From: Dyadobacter sandarakinus
GTDB lineage: Bacteria; Bacteroidota; Bacteroidia; Cytophagales; Spirosomataceae
DNA length: 64,000 nucleotides
Direction of reading: 5' to 3'
NCBI RefSeq assembly: GCF_016894445.1
Contig: NZ_CP056775.1
Coordinates: forward strand, 62,001 to 126,000
Part shown: positions 8,701 through 16,544 of the stretch, one piece after another
Layout: every line of letters starts with the position of its first letter
Position numbering within the stretch: the first letter of the stretch is position 1
The notes under the pieces: model-generated
Told to the model about the DNA's origin: nothing
The model's database searches: none
Seen by the model: only the letters and a program-made list of their open reading frames with translations
Translations under genes and position numbers: made by a program

Positions 8701-11175
8701 GGTACCAACACCAAAATGAATTACCTGACTTTCAGTCCGGCGGTACAGGTGACGGATGCAGTAGCACCTTCAATCAGTGCACGATTTGCGGGAACATTCA
8801 AGTCCGACAATGTATACAGCGAGCAGGTGCAGGTTTTCCTCAGTGCGACGGATGAAGGCGAATCGGGCCTTGCGCGGCTGCAATATGCAGTGGATGGAGG
8901 CGAGTACCTCAATTATACCTCACCATTTTACATAAATACAAACGGCACGCACAACCTGGTGGTGAAAGCGGCTGATGCCAATAACAATGAAAGAACTGCG
9001 CAATACACGCTCAATGTATATGTGCAGCCTCTGGCAGGAGCCTATATGGTGGTAAAAAACCTCGACGGATTCCCGGGCGATGATCAGGCAACCTTTTCAC
9101 GCATCCAGATCCCATGGCGGAGAACCTCTCCTGATACCACGGAGTACAATGCCAACCACGACAAGGTAACCCTCCGGCTGCATAGCAAGGGAGTTGGAAA
9201 GTTGTCGGTAAGTAACCTGCGGCTGTCAAATCCTGCATCCTGGAAAGTAGCCTCCATCAATAACGACAGCACATTGTCGCTGCCGGTAAATATTACCACA
9301 GGAGCATTTACGGACGTTGTGATTCAGTTTATTGGTAAAGATTTGTCTTCGAGGGCCAAGGTACTGCATGATACACTGGTGATTACGAGCAACGACAGCG
9401 TAGCTGCGACGAAGCGCATTGTTCTGCACGGATTGTTCCAGAAAGAAGGCGAAGGAAAGAGCGAGCCCTACGCGCAGGAAATTATCAATGCGTTTGGGTT
9501 TACATCCAAGGTCGGGTACAATGCGAATGACAATGGTAACAGTGGTACATCCGTCATGCCGAGCTCCCATGAAATTGCGGCTTCGTATTTTGTAAAAGCA
9601 GATCCGGGTAAGCCTGTGAAAGTTACGCAGCTGGCTGCCTACCATGGCTGCTGCAATACGGTGGAGTCTTTCGATTACTTTCAGAAAGGTTCGTCAACGA
9701 TTGTAACGCTTTTCACCCACGACAGGCTCGACGGACAGTCGCTGCTGCCAAGACTCAGAAATGCAAAAACCGGTGTTGCGCAGGGTACTTTTGATCTTTC
9801 AGGAGCATTTGGACTGAGAATGAAAGGAATGTCTTCGGACAGGACCCAGAATATTGACGGGCGGATCGGTCTGCGAATTATCAAGGCGATTGATGCAAAT
9901 GGTAATCTTGTACCGAATGCCTATTTTGTAAATGGTGATTACCTCGGGATTGCTGCCACCAATTATGACTTTCAGGATAATGTTTACTTTGTTGAAAACG
10001 TCAGGCCGGAGTCGGGAGCAGCTTACTACTCGGTGCTTGAAAGCATTACTTCTTCGGACATCACATTTGAGCCGGCACTTACCGGTACGACCAAATCTAT
10101 GACGGTAACGCTCAAAAATCAGGGTAATACCTATCCTGATAACACCACGGATCCTACCATTTCCATCAAGAGCGTGAAGTTGTCCGGACCGGATGCAAAT
10201 CAGTTTACATTGAATACCTTGTCGGTGAGTTCATTGGTGCCGCAGGGTACGGTAAATCTTACCGTAAACTTCAAACCAACTTCCGTAGGTCCGAAAAATG
10301 CTGTTGTACTGATCACCTATAATAATTCAGCACTCACACCGCTCCGGATTCCGGTTTATGGCATTGCAAATACCAGCAACACTACGGTTCAGGTTGTGAA
10401 GCGCGTAAAGGGTGCCGCGGATGTAAATGTCATGATCGGCAACAAGCTGTTTGAAGCAGACAAGAACTACCGCACGGGGTCTATCAAGCTTGACAAGCAG
10501 GTAACACTATCAGGCGTGCGGGCGACGGATATGGACTCTTTGTATCAGACTTATCTTTCGGCAGCAACCGACCTGGCACCGACTGGCTATAATATACCGA
10601 TGGCTAATGGTACTTATACCCTCCGGATGCATTTTGTAGAAAACTATTGGTCGGGCGTAGGTGAGCGCGTGTTTACAACCAGTATCGAAAACCAGCCTGT
10701 ACTGACCAACCTCGATATTTTCAGTGAAGTAGGCTACCGCCAGGCGATTGTCAAAGATTTTCCGGTAACGATCACCGACGGCGAGCTGAACATCAACTTT
10801 GCACCGACGGTAAACCGGGTGGCGCTGGCAGGTCTGGAAATTTTTGAAGCGGTGACCAACAACCTGCGGGTAGCAGCTTTGGAAGATGCTATGACGGTTG
10901 ATGCAGACACGGCCTGCAATGTAACCGTGTACCCGAATCCAAGTGCAGGTAACCTGATCCGGTACACCGTAGGAAATTTTGGTAAAAATGAAAAGGTAGC
11001 AGTTTCTGTACTTACTTTGATGAATACCGTGTTGCATACCGAAACGGTGATGACCGACGAGGCAGGAAAGGCAGCTTCGGCAATTGAGCCACGACGTCGC
11101 CTGGACAGAGGATTTTACATCATCAGGGCGAAGTCAGAAAGTGGGGTTATCACGTCCAAGCTGATTATTGAATAA
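5785..11175 (+). CDS. Giant malectin-repeat surface protein with T9SS sorting domain
   Basis: 1796 residues. An N-terminal signal peptide (hydrophobic ISFLVLLTSSSTLLAG near 28-44) precedes a LamG/concanavalin-like domain (about 90-310). Three tandem units follow, each exactly 257 residues (starting about 318, 575 and 832): a malectin-like domain with (Y/F)GWV, NGTY and HQ(L/I)NVEGLP motifs, then an Ig-like segment. Further on come an ASH/choice-of-anchor region (about 1090-1540), a fourth, more classical malectin domain (about 1545-1690, with LYQT, IPMANGTYTL and GERVF), and a type A T9SS tail starting at VYPNPSAG. It is probably a cell-surface glycan-binding adhesin or matrix protein. The nearby regulators and EPS genes suggest a link to the matrix (inference). 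Confidence 0.9.
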   Translation: MMNQSYRFMRKPIELVFGRMCISFLVLLTSSSTLLAGVGTPVKRGGMVADSCLPVSPLACSALRVSLPFSLSFDNAVLNSVHDKNGSGTGFTTVNSSSGSRAAEDGQPSVPGLPGYEPSKIALTSGRLQIVANKGIDYLANNNQINVLGVKVASVKKLVLEVQLINPVNASQAQQGGLWYGLDDRTFVKLGVTGNKVELRKEFNDVSSTVSGTSNPDQRRTETISGLNSKTVTLRMVVDANAQTVEGFYSTDGTNFSSTGALYATSSLGIAGLGLTTGELYAGVFATYRNGTSPVTYTFDNFAIADQSAPEPVSQDVKISFQPQEAATPAGYKADYGNAFTDARGYGWVRAADKVPGDYTGNTRVRTGTADARQLSLIQMQATTDNTAPGAWEYVIPNGTYRVTVSAGDFKYFDSKHQLNVEGLPVVADFASSSATKFRTATAVVQVSDGKLTVDASGGTGTKLNYIDIVPATAVTDGIAPAVSARLEGTQKSAGVYDKTVKVFLSATDAGNSGLKSFQYSVSEGTYVNYTVPFTLETPGNYSLKVKAADANGNETISSPYTFSIYQEPVLAVTNISFQPQGSAIAAGFTPDYGAAFTAERGYGWVSADTKVPGDYTGNTRLRTGSADVKQLGLIQMQATSDNTVPGAWEYAVENGTYTVTVSAGDFKYYDSKHQINVEGLPAVSDFAPTTAARFRTAVATVQVTDGKLTIDATGGTGTKLNYVSFTKSSAVADNTAPVASARFEGSVKSANVYDQQVKVILSATDAGASGLAEFQYSINNGSYVDYRAPFTINAGGDYSLKVRVADANGNETITNAYTFSVYVAPVVSLTKISFLPEGSPVASTYTPDYGNAYESARGYGWVNAATRQPSDYRGNMRLRAGTGDSKLLSLVQMQAPTDNTAPGAWEYAVPNGTYRVTVNAGDFRYFDSKHQINVEGLPAISDFASTSSVKFRSAVATVQVTDGKLTIDPTGGTNTKMNYLTFSPAVQVTDAVAPSISARFAGTFKSDNVYSEQVQVFLSATDEGESGLARLQYAVDGGEYLNYTSPFYINTNGTHNLVVKAADANNNERTAQYTLNVYVQPLAGAYMVVKNLDGFPGDDQATFSRIQIPWRRTSPDTTEYNANHDKVTLRLHSKGVGKLSVSNLRLSNPASWKVASINNDSTLSLPVNITTGAFTDVVIQFIGKDLSSRAKVLHDTLVITSNDSVAATKRIVLHGLFQKEGEGKSEPYAQEIINAFGFTSKVGYNANDNGNSGTSVMPSSHEIAASYFVKADPGKPVKVTQLAAYHGCCNTVESFDYFQKGSSTIVTLFTHDRLDGQSLLPRLRNAKTGVAQGTFDLSGAFGLRMKGMSSDRTQNIDGRIGLRIIKAIDANGNLVPNAYFVNGDYLGIAATNYDFQDNVYFVENVRPESGAAYYSVLESITSSDITFEPALTGTTKSMTVTLKNQGNTYPDNTTDPTISIKSVKLSGPDANQFTLNTLSVSSLVPQGTVNLTVNFKPTSVGPKNAVVLITYNNSALTPLRIPVYGIANTSNTTVQVVKRVKGAADVNVMIGNKLFEADKNYRTGSIKLDKQVTLSGVRATDMDSLYQTYLSAATDLAPTGYNIPMANGTYTLRMHFVENYWSGVGERVFTTSIENQPVLTNLDIFSEVGYRQAIVKDFPVTITDGELNINFAPTVNRVALAGLEIFEAVTNNLRVAALEDAMTVDADTACNVTVYPNPSAGNLIRYTVGNFGKNEKVAVSVLTLMNTVLHTETVMTDEAGKAASAIEPRRRLDRGFYIIRAKSESGVITSKLIIE
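6736..7506 (+). repeat. Malectin/Ig repeat unit 1 (771 bp)
   Basis: First of three in-frame tandem units, beginning KISFQPQEA. It is aligned by the KISFQP start, the RGYGWV motif and the HQLNVEGLP motif. The period to the next unit is exactly 771 bp. Confidence 0.85.
7507..8277 (+). repeat. Malectin/Ig repeat unit 2 (771 bp)
   Basis: Second unit, beginning NISFQPQGS. It shares long identical stretches with unit 3, for example around the HQINVEGLPA codons and the DGKLTID codons. Confidence 0.85.
8278..9048 (+). repeat. Malectin/Ig repeat unit 3 (771 bp)
   Basis: Third unit, beginning KISFLPEGS. Its last residues (VYVQPLAG) diverge into the following domain, so the true end is near 9030. Confidence 0.8.
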
Positions 11176-11199
11176 CCTTTTTTGAAGGGAAATGCGGAA

Positions 11200-11231
11200 A
11201 ACCTGCCGGGCTTGCCCGGTGGGTTTTTTTG
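11200..11231 (+). terminator. Terminator of the giant malectin protein
   Basis: ACC-TG-CCGGGC and GCCCGG-TG-GGT pair around a short loop and are followed by TTTTTTT. The hairpin starts about 25 bases after the stop. Confidence 0.75.
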
Positions 11232-11270
11232 TTGGGGAAGGGGGGAGGAAGGGAGGAAGGAGGTAGGGAG

Positions 11271-11319
11271 GATGGAGGATGGAGGATGGAGGATGGAGGA
11301 TGGAGGATGGAGGATGGGG
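11271..11319. repeat. 7-bp tandem repeat GATGGAG
   Basis: Six perfect copies of GATGGAG (11271-11312) and one degenerate copy (GATGGGG) lie within a purine-rich tract (about 11235-11320). It sits between two converging genes, so it is not obviously a coding or promoter switch. Confidence 0.9.
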
Positions 11320-11831
11320 AACGGTTAAAGTTCTTTCTTACATTTTATATATTGGGTGTATGTTGAGTTGGTGTTGCTTGGAACTTTATCTTGGAGGTAT
11401 ATGGAATTAAGCGGAGGGCCTTTTTACCTGGGATTTGAGGTCAGGCTGTTAATGGACTTCTAATTTGAATTGAGCTTTGTGTAATTGCTTTCTGAGCAGG
11501 AAGCATATGGGAAATGAACCTGGTTTTTGTAATTGAACTATCGTGCTATTATTAGGGAGAGGATTCAAGCGGGGATCAATGCAGGTTATGGAAGAGTATG
11601 TTCGGGTCTGTTTTGTTGATCGAGGCTTGGTCTGTTATTGATTATATGCGAAGATCCAAAGGTTTTCAGGCCATTGTTATTAGTTTATGATGCTACATAA
11701 TACTTCTTTCCAGCTGGTCGGATCCTGATATTTCATTCCTCCAATCTTCATTCACCTTTTCACCATCCTCCTTTACTCCTTTCATTCAACAACAAAATTC
11801 CCTTACTCCATTTTCCTTTTCATCCCAAAGC
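11320..11831. other. Gene-free stretch with a pyrimidine-rich end
   Basis: No convincing gene was seen. The last 100 bases (about 11727-11825) are strongly pyrimidine-rich on the plus strand and include CCATCCTCC (11763-11771), the reverse complement of the GGAGGATGG units near 11281. The stretch is thus bracketed by short complementary purine and pyrimidine tracts. Confidence 0.6.
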
Positions 11832-11862
11832 AAAAAAAGCCCCTGGCACTGCCAGGAGCTTT
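11832..11862 (-). terminator. Terminator of the priming glycosyltransferase gene
   Basis: Read on the minus strand, AGCTCCTGGCA and TGCCAGGGGCT pair almost perfectly and are followed by TTTTTTT. It ends the gene at 11886. Confidence 0.85.
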
Positions 11863-11885
11863 CACTTGTATTGCAATATTGAACC

Positions 11886-13253
11886 TTATTGTCCTCTTCC
11901 AAGTACCATTACCTGGACTGTACGGAAAATCAGCAGCACGTCATCAAACACACTGTAACTTTTCAGGTACATCAGGTCGTATTTAAGTCTTTCTACGTTT
12001 TTGGCAACTGTATCAGCATAGCCTACGGTAATCTGACCGATGGATGTAATACCAGGTTTTACAGTCAGCAAACGTTGGAAATCGTGGGGAGCAGCTTCCA
12101 TCAGCATATCCACATCATATTTATAGAGCGGACGAGGACCTACTACCGACATTTCACCTTTGATCACATTAATAAATTGCGGCAACTCATCCAGACGTGA
12201 CTTACGGAGAATTCTACCGATAGGTGTGATACGCGGATCATTATCGCCCTGTGAGTGTTGCAATCCCATTTTATCAGCATCTACACGCATACTGCGGAAT
12301 TTGTAGATCTCAAAAGTTTCACCCCATCTTCCGCAGCGTCTTTGTTTAAAGAATACGGGCCCGGGAGAAGAAATCTTGATGGCTGCCCACACTGCAAAGA
12401 AAACAGGAGCTCCGAGGATCATCACAATCACTGAGAAAACAAGGTCAAAGGTACGTTTAACAGTTTGCTCGTTGAAACTTGAAAACGGTTTGGTGTTGAT
12501 CTGGATAATCGGGTACATGTCATGGTACTCAATGGTAGCCATGTTGGTCAGAAACCCGCGGAAGTCAGGAACCAGGCGGATCTGTGTACGCTGGCGCTCA
12601 CCCATTTTGATAATTTCCTGTACCTGCGAATCCTCCATGTCGGACAGGCAGCAGTAGATATAGTCAAGCTTCTTTTCTTTCACCATGGTTTCCAGCGCAC
12701 TCACGGTATTCACTTGACCGTCAATCTCGAACATGCCGTAAAAACGGTAGCCCAGTTCCTTGCGGTTGCTGTAAAATTCACGGATCAGGGATGCGAGATC
12801 ACCTTTTCCGATAATTACATACCTGTTATAGTTGTATCCTGCCTGACGGTAAACTTTCAGAAAGAAAACCGCTGCCGCCCGCGATACCGTACTCATGACT
12901 ACAAAAAGCATGTAGGTCATCAGGAACTGATAGCGGGAGTACTCTTCACCCTGCTTCGAAAGGTAAATGTAACCCATCATCACAGCACAATGCACTGTAA
13001 CCGCTTTCAGGAACTGACCCAGCTGATTGTTGAAGTGATAGGAAAGTCTTGTAAAGAAGTACGTCTTGAACATGTGGATTGTAAAAATCCACACAAGGTT
13101 TGCTACGAGGAGCAGGTTGATGTACTGATTTTCCAGAAGTCCCGAAAAGCTGTCAAACCGAAAGATGTATGCGGTAAAAAACGACAGGTTGAGGACAATT
13201 ACATCTGTCCACAGGTGGGCTTTTGGCAGAAGGCCAGGATAATGATTTTTCAT
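11886..13253 (-). CDS. wcaJ: Undecaprenyl-phosphate hexose phosphotransferase (WcaJ/polyprenyl glycosylphosphotransferase type)
   Basis: 455 residues. Four N-terminal membrane segments (about 15-125), a CoA-binding-3/nucleotide-fold region (about 135-240), another membrane segment (about 275-300) and a C-terminal bacterial sugar transferase domain. The last shows FFKQRRCGRWGETFEIYKFRSM, SRLDELPQFINVIKGEMSVVGPRP and KPGITSIGQ, all family signatures. The enzyme transfers a hexose-1-phosphate (usually glucose) to undecaprenyl phosphate on the inner membrane, the first step of EPS repeat-unit assembly. The substrate is not provable from sequence. It is monocistronic here, with its own terminator. 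Its 5' region shares ATTTTTCATAATT (plus-strand wording) and an AACGTTGAG element with the ugd leader. Confidence 0.92.
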   Translation of the reverse strand: MKNHYPGLLPKAHLWTDVIVLNLSFFTAYIFRFDSFSGLLENQYINLLLVANLVWIFTIHMFKTYFFTRLSYHFNNQLGQFLKAVTVHCAVMMGYIYLSKQGEEYSRYQFLMTYMLFVVMSTVSRAAAVFFLKVYRQAGYNYNRYVIIGKGDLASLIREFYSNRKELGYRFYGMFEIDGQVNTVSALETMVKEKKLDYIYCCLSDMEDSQVQEIIKMGERQRTQIRLVPDFRGFLTNMATIEYHDMYPIIQINTKPFSSFNEQTVKRTFDLVFSVIVMILGAPVFFAVWAAIKISSPGPVFFKQRRCGRWGETFEIYKFRSMRVDADKMGLQHSQGDNDPRITPIGRILRKSRLDELPQFINVIKGEMSVVGPRPLYKYDVDMLMEAAPHDFQRLLTVKPGITSIGQITVGYADTVAKNVERLKYDLMYLKSYSVFDDVLLIFRTVQVMVLGRGQ

Positions 13254-13261
13254 AATTGTTG

Positions 13262-13270
13262 AACGTTGAG
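13262..13270 (-). promoter_or_regulatory. EPS leader motif upstream of wcaJ
   Basis: CTCAACGTT on the minus strand lies 8 bases before the ATG. It matches TACTCATCGTT before wza and the ugd leader ORF. Confidence 0.4.
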
Positions 13271-13547
13271 CTTATTTACAATAATAGCACATTTCTTATA
13301 AACCATCACAATAATCGGGCCGTAACTTGGTCAGACCCGGGATATTTGTGGTAAAATCGGACTGCGGAATTATTAAGTAAACAAGTTTAGGTGATTTATT
13401 CTGCTATTCAAAACACAAACATAGAAACAGTCTTACAAAACTTGGATTTAGAATAAAAAATAGCCTCTTTTCAGACCATGATTAACTTTCTTCTTGATTT
13501 TGTTCAACTCGCCGTTTACAATTTTGCCTAGTCATGAATGAGGTGGG

Positions 13548-14840
13548 TTACACCAATGCGGAGTCCGGCTTAAATTCCTGGACGCGGGCTACCATAGTCC
13601 GGAATGAACCGTCGTACTGACTTTCTACTTTGGACAATGTCTGGGAAACCGTGCGCTGTGCAGCTGCATAATTTCCGTGGACTGCCATCAGCCTGTCGGA
13701 GATCTGCTTTCCCGTAGAATCCATAATTTCAAATGTCCAGTCCTTCAAGCCAAGGTCATAATACATTTGTCCTTTGATGGTATCTTCCGGTTGGCGCAGG
13801 TAAAATGCCGGTGTGCCGTTTGCAATCGCAATAATAGGGGAGTGGCATTCCAGACTCAGGATCGTATGCGCTTCTTTATATAAGGATGCAGCTTCGTCCG
13901 GGAGCCAGTAGCCATGCTTTACAATGTAGGGTTTAACATCTTCAGGAAGCGGGTTCACCAGCAACTCGTCGATGATATCCACCTGGTAGATCATTTCGGG
14001 GCAAACTACAACTTTGTTTTTTGTGGCCCGTACCCAGGTGATCATCGCTTCGCGCAGCTTGGCATGATCCTCCTCTTTGTACTTGTTGTTCACTGCATCC
14101 GTTTCCCGGATCCTTTCCTCGCTCCATCCTGCATTGTTGGAACGCAGCTTGTAATAAGGAGTAAGACGCAGACGTGGAATGACGCAGATAAACTTCTTTG
14201 ATTCCAGGCTATTGTCTTTGATAAACTGATTTGCTTTTTTATCGTCGTGAATTTCAAGGGCAAATGTTGCGTCAGGGGCGAAACGAATGTAATCACCCTT
14301 GATTCCATTGTCATTCAGTACTTTAATGGAAGCTGTTTCTCTTGTAAAAATGAAGGATGCCTTGCTGAGTACTTCTTTCAGCTTAGGCGTAATGTGCTCC
14401 GTGGTCACCCCGAATAAACCGAAAGGCTTATCTGTTTTGGCAGCCCAGGCTTCCAGGTAGTTAGCCGCCACTACCGACGGACCTGATCCGTGAATGAAGA
14501 AGTCGGCTTCGTTGAATGCTTCCCTTACGCTTTCACTTTGCGGAATGTTATCCTGTACACCTCCATGTATAACCCTTACGTCGGGATAATGGCGGGCAAG
14601 CATATCTTCCACCATCGCACTGGGATTCCTTTTCCAAAGTATAATTTTTACATCCGGGAGTCTTTTTTTGATTAGCCCGATCAATCCGGGTGTGTGGGCG
14701 ATATCGCCAATGTTTACATCCTGCCAGCCCGAAACGATCATCACCGTAGGGTTGGTCTTCTGTGTCATCTTAACTATGGAGGTCGAGATTACTGCACCTG
14801 TTAGAATTCCTGCTTGTTGAAGAAATTTTCTCCGATTCAT
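13548..14840 (-). CDS. Polysaccharide pyruvyl transferase family protein with Tat-like signal
   Basis: 430 residues. The N-terminus, MNRRKFLQQAGILTGAVIST, has a twin-arginine motif (RRKFLQ) and a hydrophobic core, so export to the periplasm is predicted. The body matches the pyruvyl transferase family (PF04230): NIGDIAHTPGL near the start, HGSGPSVVAANYL, FTRETAS, APDATFAL and late LECHSPIIAIANGTPAFYL. These enzymes normally use cytoplasmic phosphoenolpyruvate to add pyruvate ketals to sugars, so a Tat-exported member is odd. It may instead be a binding or modifying homologue. It lies between the priming transferase and LytTR gene 2, and a GTTGAGTA element (14859-14866) precedes it. A second, signal-less family member is at 38464. 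Confidence 0.82.
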   Translation of the reverse strand: MNRRKFLQQAGILTGAVISTSIVKMTQKTNPTVMIVSGWQDVNIGDIAHTPGLIGLIKKRLPDVKIILWKRNPSAMVEDMLARHYPDVRVIHGGVQDNIPQSESVREAFNEADFFIHGSGPSVVAANYLEAWAAKTDKPFGLFGVTTEHITPKLKEVLSKASFIFTRETASIKVLNDNGIKGDYIRFAPDATFALEIHDDKKANQFIKDNSLESKKFICVIPRLRLTPYYKLRSNNAGWSEERIRETDAVNNKYKEEDHAKLREAMITWVRATKNKVVVCPEMIYQVDIIDELLVNPLPEDVKPYIVKHGYWLPDEAASLYKEAHTILSLECHSPIIAIANGTPAFYLRQPEDTIKGQMYYDLGLKDWTFEIMDSTGKQISDRLMAVHGNYAAAQRTVSQTLSKVESQYDGSFRTMVARVQEFKPDSALV

Positions 14841-15224
14841 AATCTTTCATTTGGGGGTGTTGAGTACTTGATCACTGATCTGAACTGCTTATGTAGAATT
14901 TGTTTGACAAGCCTGAGAAAAAAATAACCGGGGATTACCCGATTTTCTTACCGCTCAGCTGTATACGCATATAAACATTTCCTGATCCGTTGTGAACATT
15001 TTACTGTTTTACGGGTAATCTTTCATTAAACTGCCTCAACCGTGGATTATGGCGTTAAGCAGCTGGCAAGTATCAGATTACATGCATTGCAACAATGCTG
15101 AAACTTACCGGTACACTGGTTTTAAAACTAAACTGAACTTTTAATACGAGTTCAGGGGAACATGGTAAACATTATTTACAATCAAATGTGAAGAAAGATC
15201 AAAGTAATTCAAATAACCCGTATG
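14841..15224. other. Intergenic region upstream of the Tat-type pyruvyl transferase
   Basis: No gene was seen. A 9-bp inverted repeat GATTACCCG (14933-14941) / CGGGTAATC (15012-15020) with a 70-base spacer lies in the expected promoter region. The EPS-type element GTTGAGTA (plus-strand reading) is at 14859-14866. Confidence 0.5.
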
Positions 15225-15240
15225 TAAGACGGACAAATTC
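15225..15240 (-). repeat. 16-bp element shared with the 3' flank of LytTR gene 1
   Basis: On the minus strand this reads GAATTTGTCCGTCTTA, identical to 5039-5054 and in the same position relative to its LytTR gene. Confidence 0.75.
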
Positions 15241-15262
15241 AGCCCCGAAACGGACAAGCCTC

Positions 15263-16039
15263 TTACATGTCCAGAACGCCTGTACCCAGGTTTGCTCCTT
15301 CAACCCAACGCAGAAATTCGCTTGCATTGGCCTTGCTGATAATAATGGGCTCAGGGGTGGGTGATGATGTTCCTACCAGCAATTTCCGGCCGAAGTATTG
15401 CTGAATACTGGTTACCATTTTGCGGTGGATGATGAACTGCCGGTTGGCGCGGTAAAAATCCCGGGGGTTCAATGCGGCAATAATATTATTGAGGGTATCA
15501 CGGGTTTCGTACTGCGCATTTTGTGTATGTACGTTGACCTGGTAATTATTGTAATAAATGAAGTCAAGCTTTTCGAGGTTGATGGGGATAATCTTGTCCT
15601 GGAAGTAAACAAGCAGTGAACTTTTGTATGAGACGTTCTTCTTACCCTTCTTTTTTTCAGGCATTGTCTCTTCTCCGAAAAGCTCTTTCAGTTGTAAAAA
15701 CTTTTTGAGGCTCTTCTGTACCCTCGCATGATCGAAAGGTTTCAGCAGGTAATCAATCCCGTTATTTTCAAATGCCCTGATCGCATAGGCGTGGTCCGAA
15801 GTACAGAAAATAACCGGCACGGATAGATTCGTATTTCGGAAAATGTCAAACCCCAGTCCATCGGGCAGCACGATATCACAAAAGATCAGCTGGGGCGAGG
15901 GCCCGATATTGAGCCAGTCGCGGGCATCGGCCACGGAGTGCAAAAGCTTGCTGACGGCGAATTCGCCCGTTTTTTCAATCGTTTGCTGCAACTTTATTGC
16001 AAGCTCAACATTGCTTTCAATTATCAGAACATCAATCAT
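15263..16039 (-). CDS. LytTR-family response regulator (paralogue 2)
   Basis: 258 residues with a receiver (1-120) and LytTR domain (about 145-250). It keeps D55, T80 and K100, but the acidic pocket reads E8-S9-N10, with even fewer acidic residues than paralogue 1. The LytTR half (YNNYQVNVHTQNAQYETRD, ANRQFIIHRK, QQYFGRKLLVG) is nearly identical to the other two copies, so all three probably recognise the same DNA sites. It has no adjacent kinase. It lies inside the EPS locus between the Tat-type pyruvyl transferase and the first small Tat/T9SS-tail protein. A TAATTTTG promoter-like element is 20 bases upstream of the start. Confidence 0.9.
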   Translation of the reverse strand: MIDVLIIESNVELAIKLQQTIEKTGEFAVSKLLHSVADARDWLNIGPSPQLIFCDIVLPDGLGFDIFRNTNLSVPVIFCTSDHAYAIRAFENNGIDYLLKPFDHARVQKSLKKFLQLKELFGEETMPEKKKGKKNVSYKSSLLVYFQDKIIPINLEKLDFIYYNNYQVNVHTQNAQYETRDTLNNIIAALNPRDFYRANRQFIIHRKMVTSIQQYFGRKLLVGTSSPTPEPIIISKANASEFLRWVEGANLGTGVLDM

Positions 16040-16059
16040 AAAGGAAGTAGTAATAGTTT

Positions 16060-16067
16060 CAAAATTA
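16060..16067 (-). promoter_or_regulatory. Candidate -7 element for LytTR gene 2
   Basis: TAATTTTG on the minus strand fits the Bacteroidota -7 consensus TAnnTTTG. No clear -33 TTTG was found at the usual spacing. Confidence 0.35.
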
Positions 16068-16544
16068 TTTCCAGCGTTTTCAAGGCTGGCTAAAAACCGG
16101 TAATTAACTGACCGGCTGCTAATTTTAATGGATGACTAATTCGGTTTATGATCTGAACACCGGGTTCGATCCGGAAGGCCGGATTCATTTAATTGGGTGT
16201 CAACCTGAGAATTATCCGAGGTCCTCCGCCTGAATTAGTATTACAAAAAAAATTAAGGCGATTTTAATCTCTAAAATAATGGGGTAGACTACCACAAATT
16301 TGGGGTATGAAAGGAAATCAGGGGTGAAGAAAAAATTGAAGTTGCATTATACCAATATTAATGTTCATTGGTCTGCTTTAAAATGCAGTAAGCGGACGGG
16401 ATCGGGATCCCATCCGCTTCCGCGAACTGATAGTAAAAGATAGAGGATAGTGTGTGGTGGTTTACGATTAAAGTGCGGTGGCATGGCGCTATTTGCGCCA
16501 GCGTATTTTTATTTCATTACATATATTACTATAATGCAGCAATA
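16068..16544. other. Intergenic region between LytTR gene 2 and the small Tat/T9SS-tail protein 1
   Basis: No gene was seen. A near-perfect stem-loop (GCGGA-C-GGGAT, 16392-16402, with ATCCC-A-TCCGC, 16407-16417) lies about 130 bases after the stop at 16545 and may end its transcript, although only a short, interrupted T tract follows on the minus strand. Confidence 0.45.

Noticed and set aside
12522..13262. 246-codon plus-strand frame opposite wcaJ
   Set aside because: Antisense shadow of a well-supported gene.
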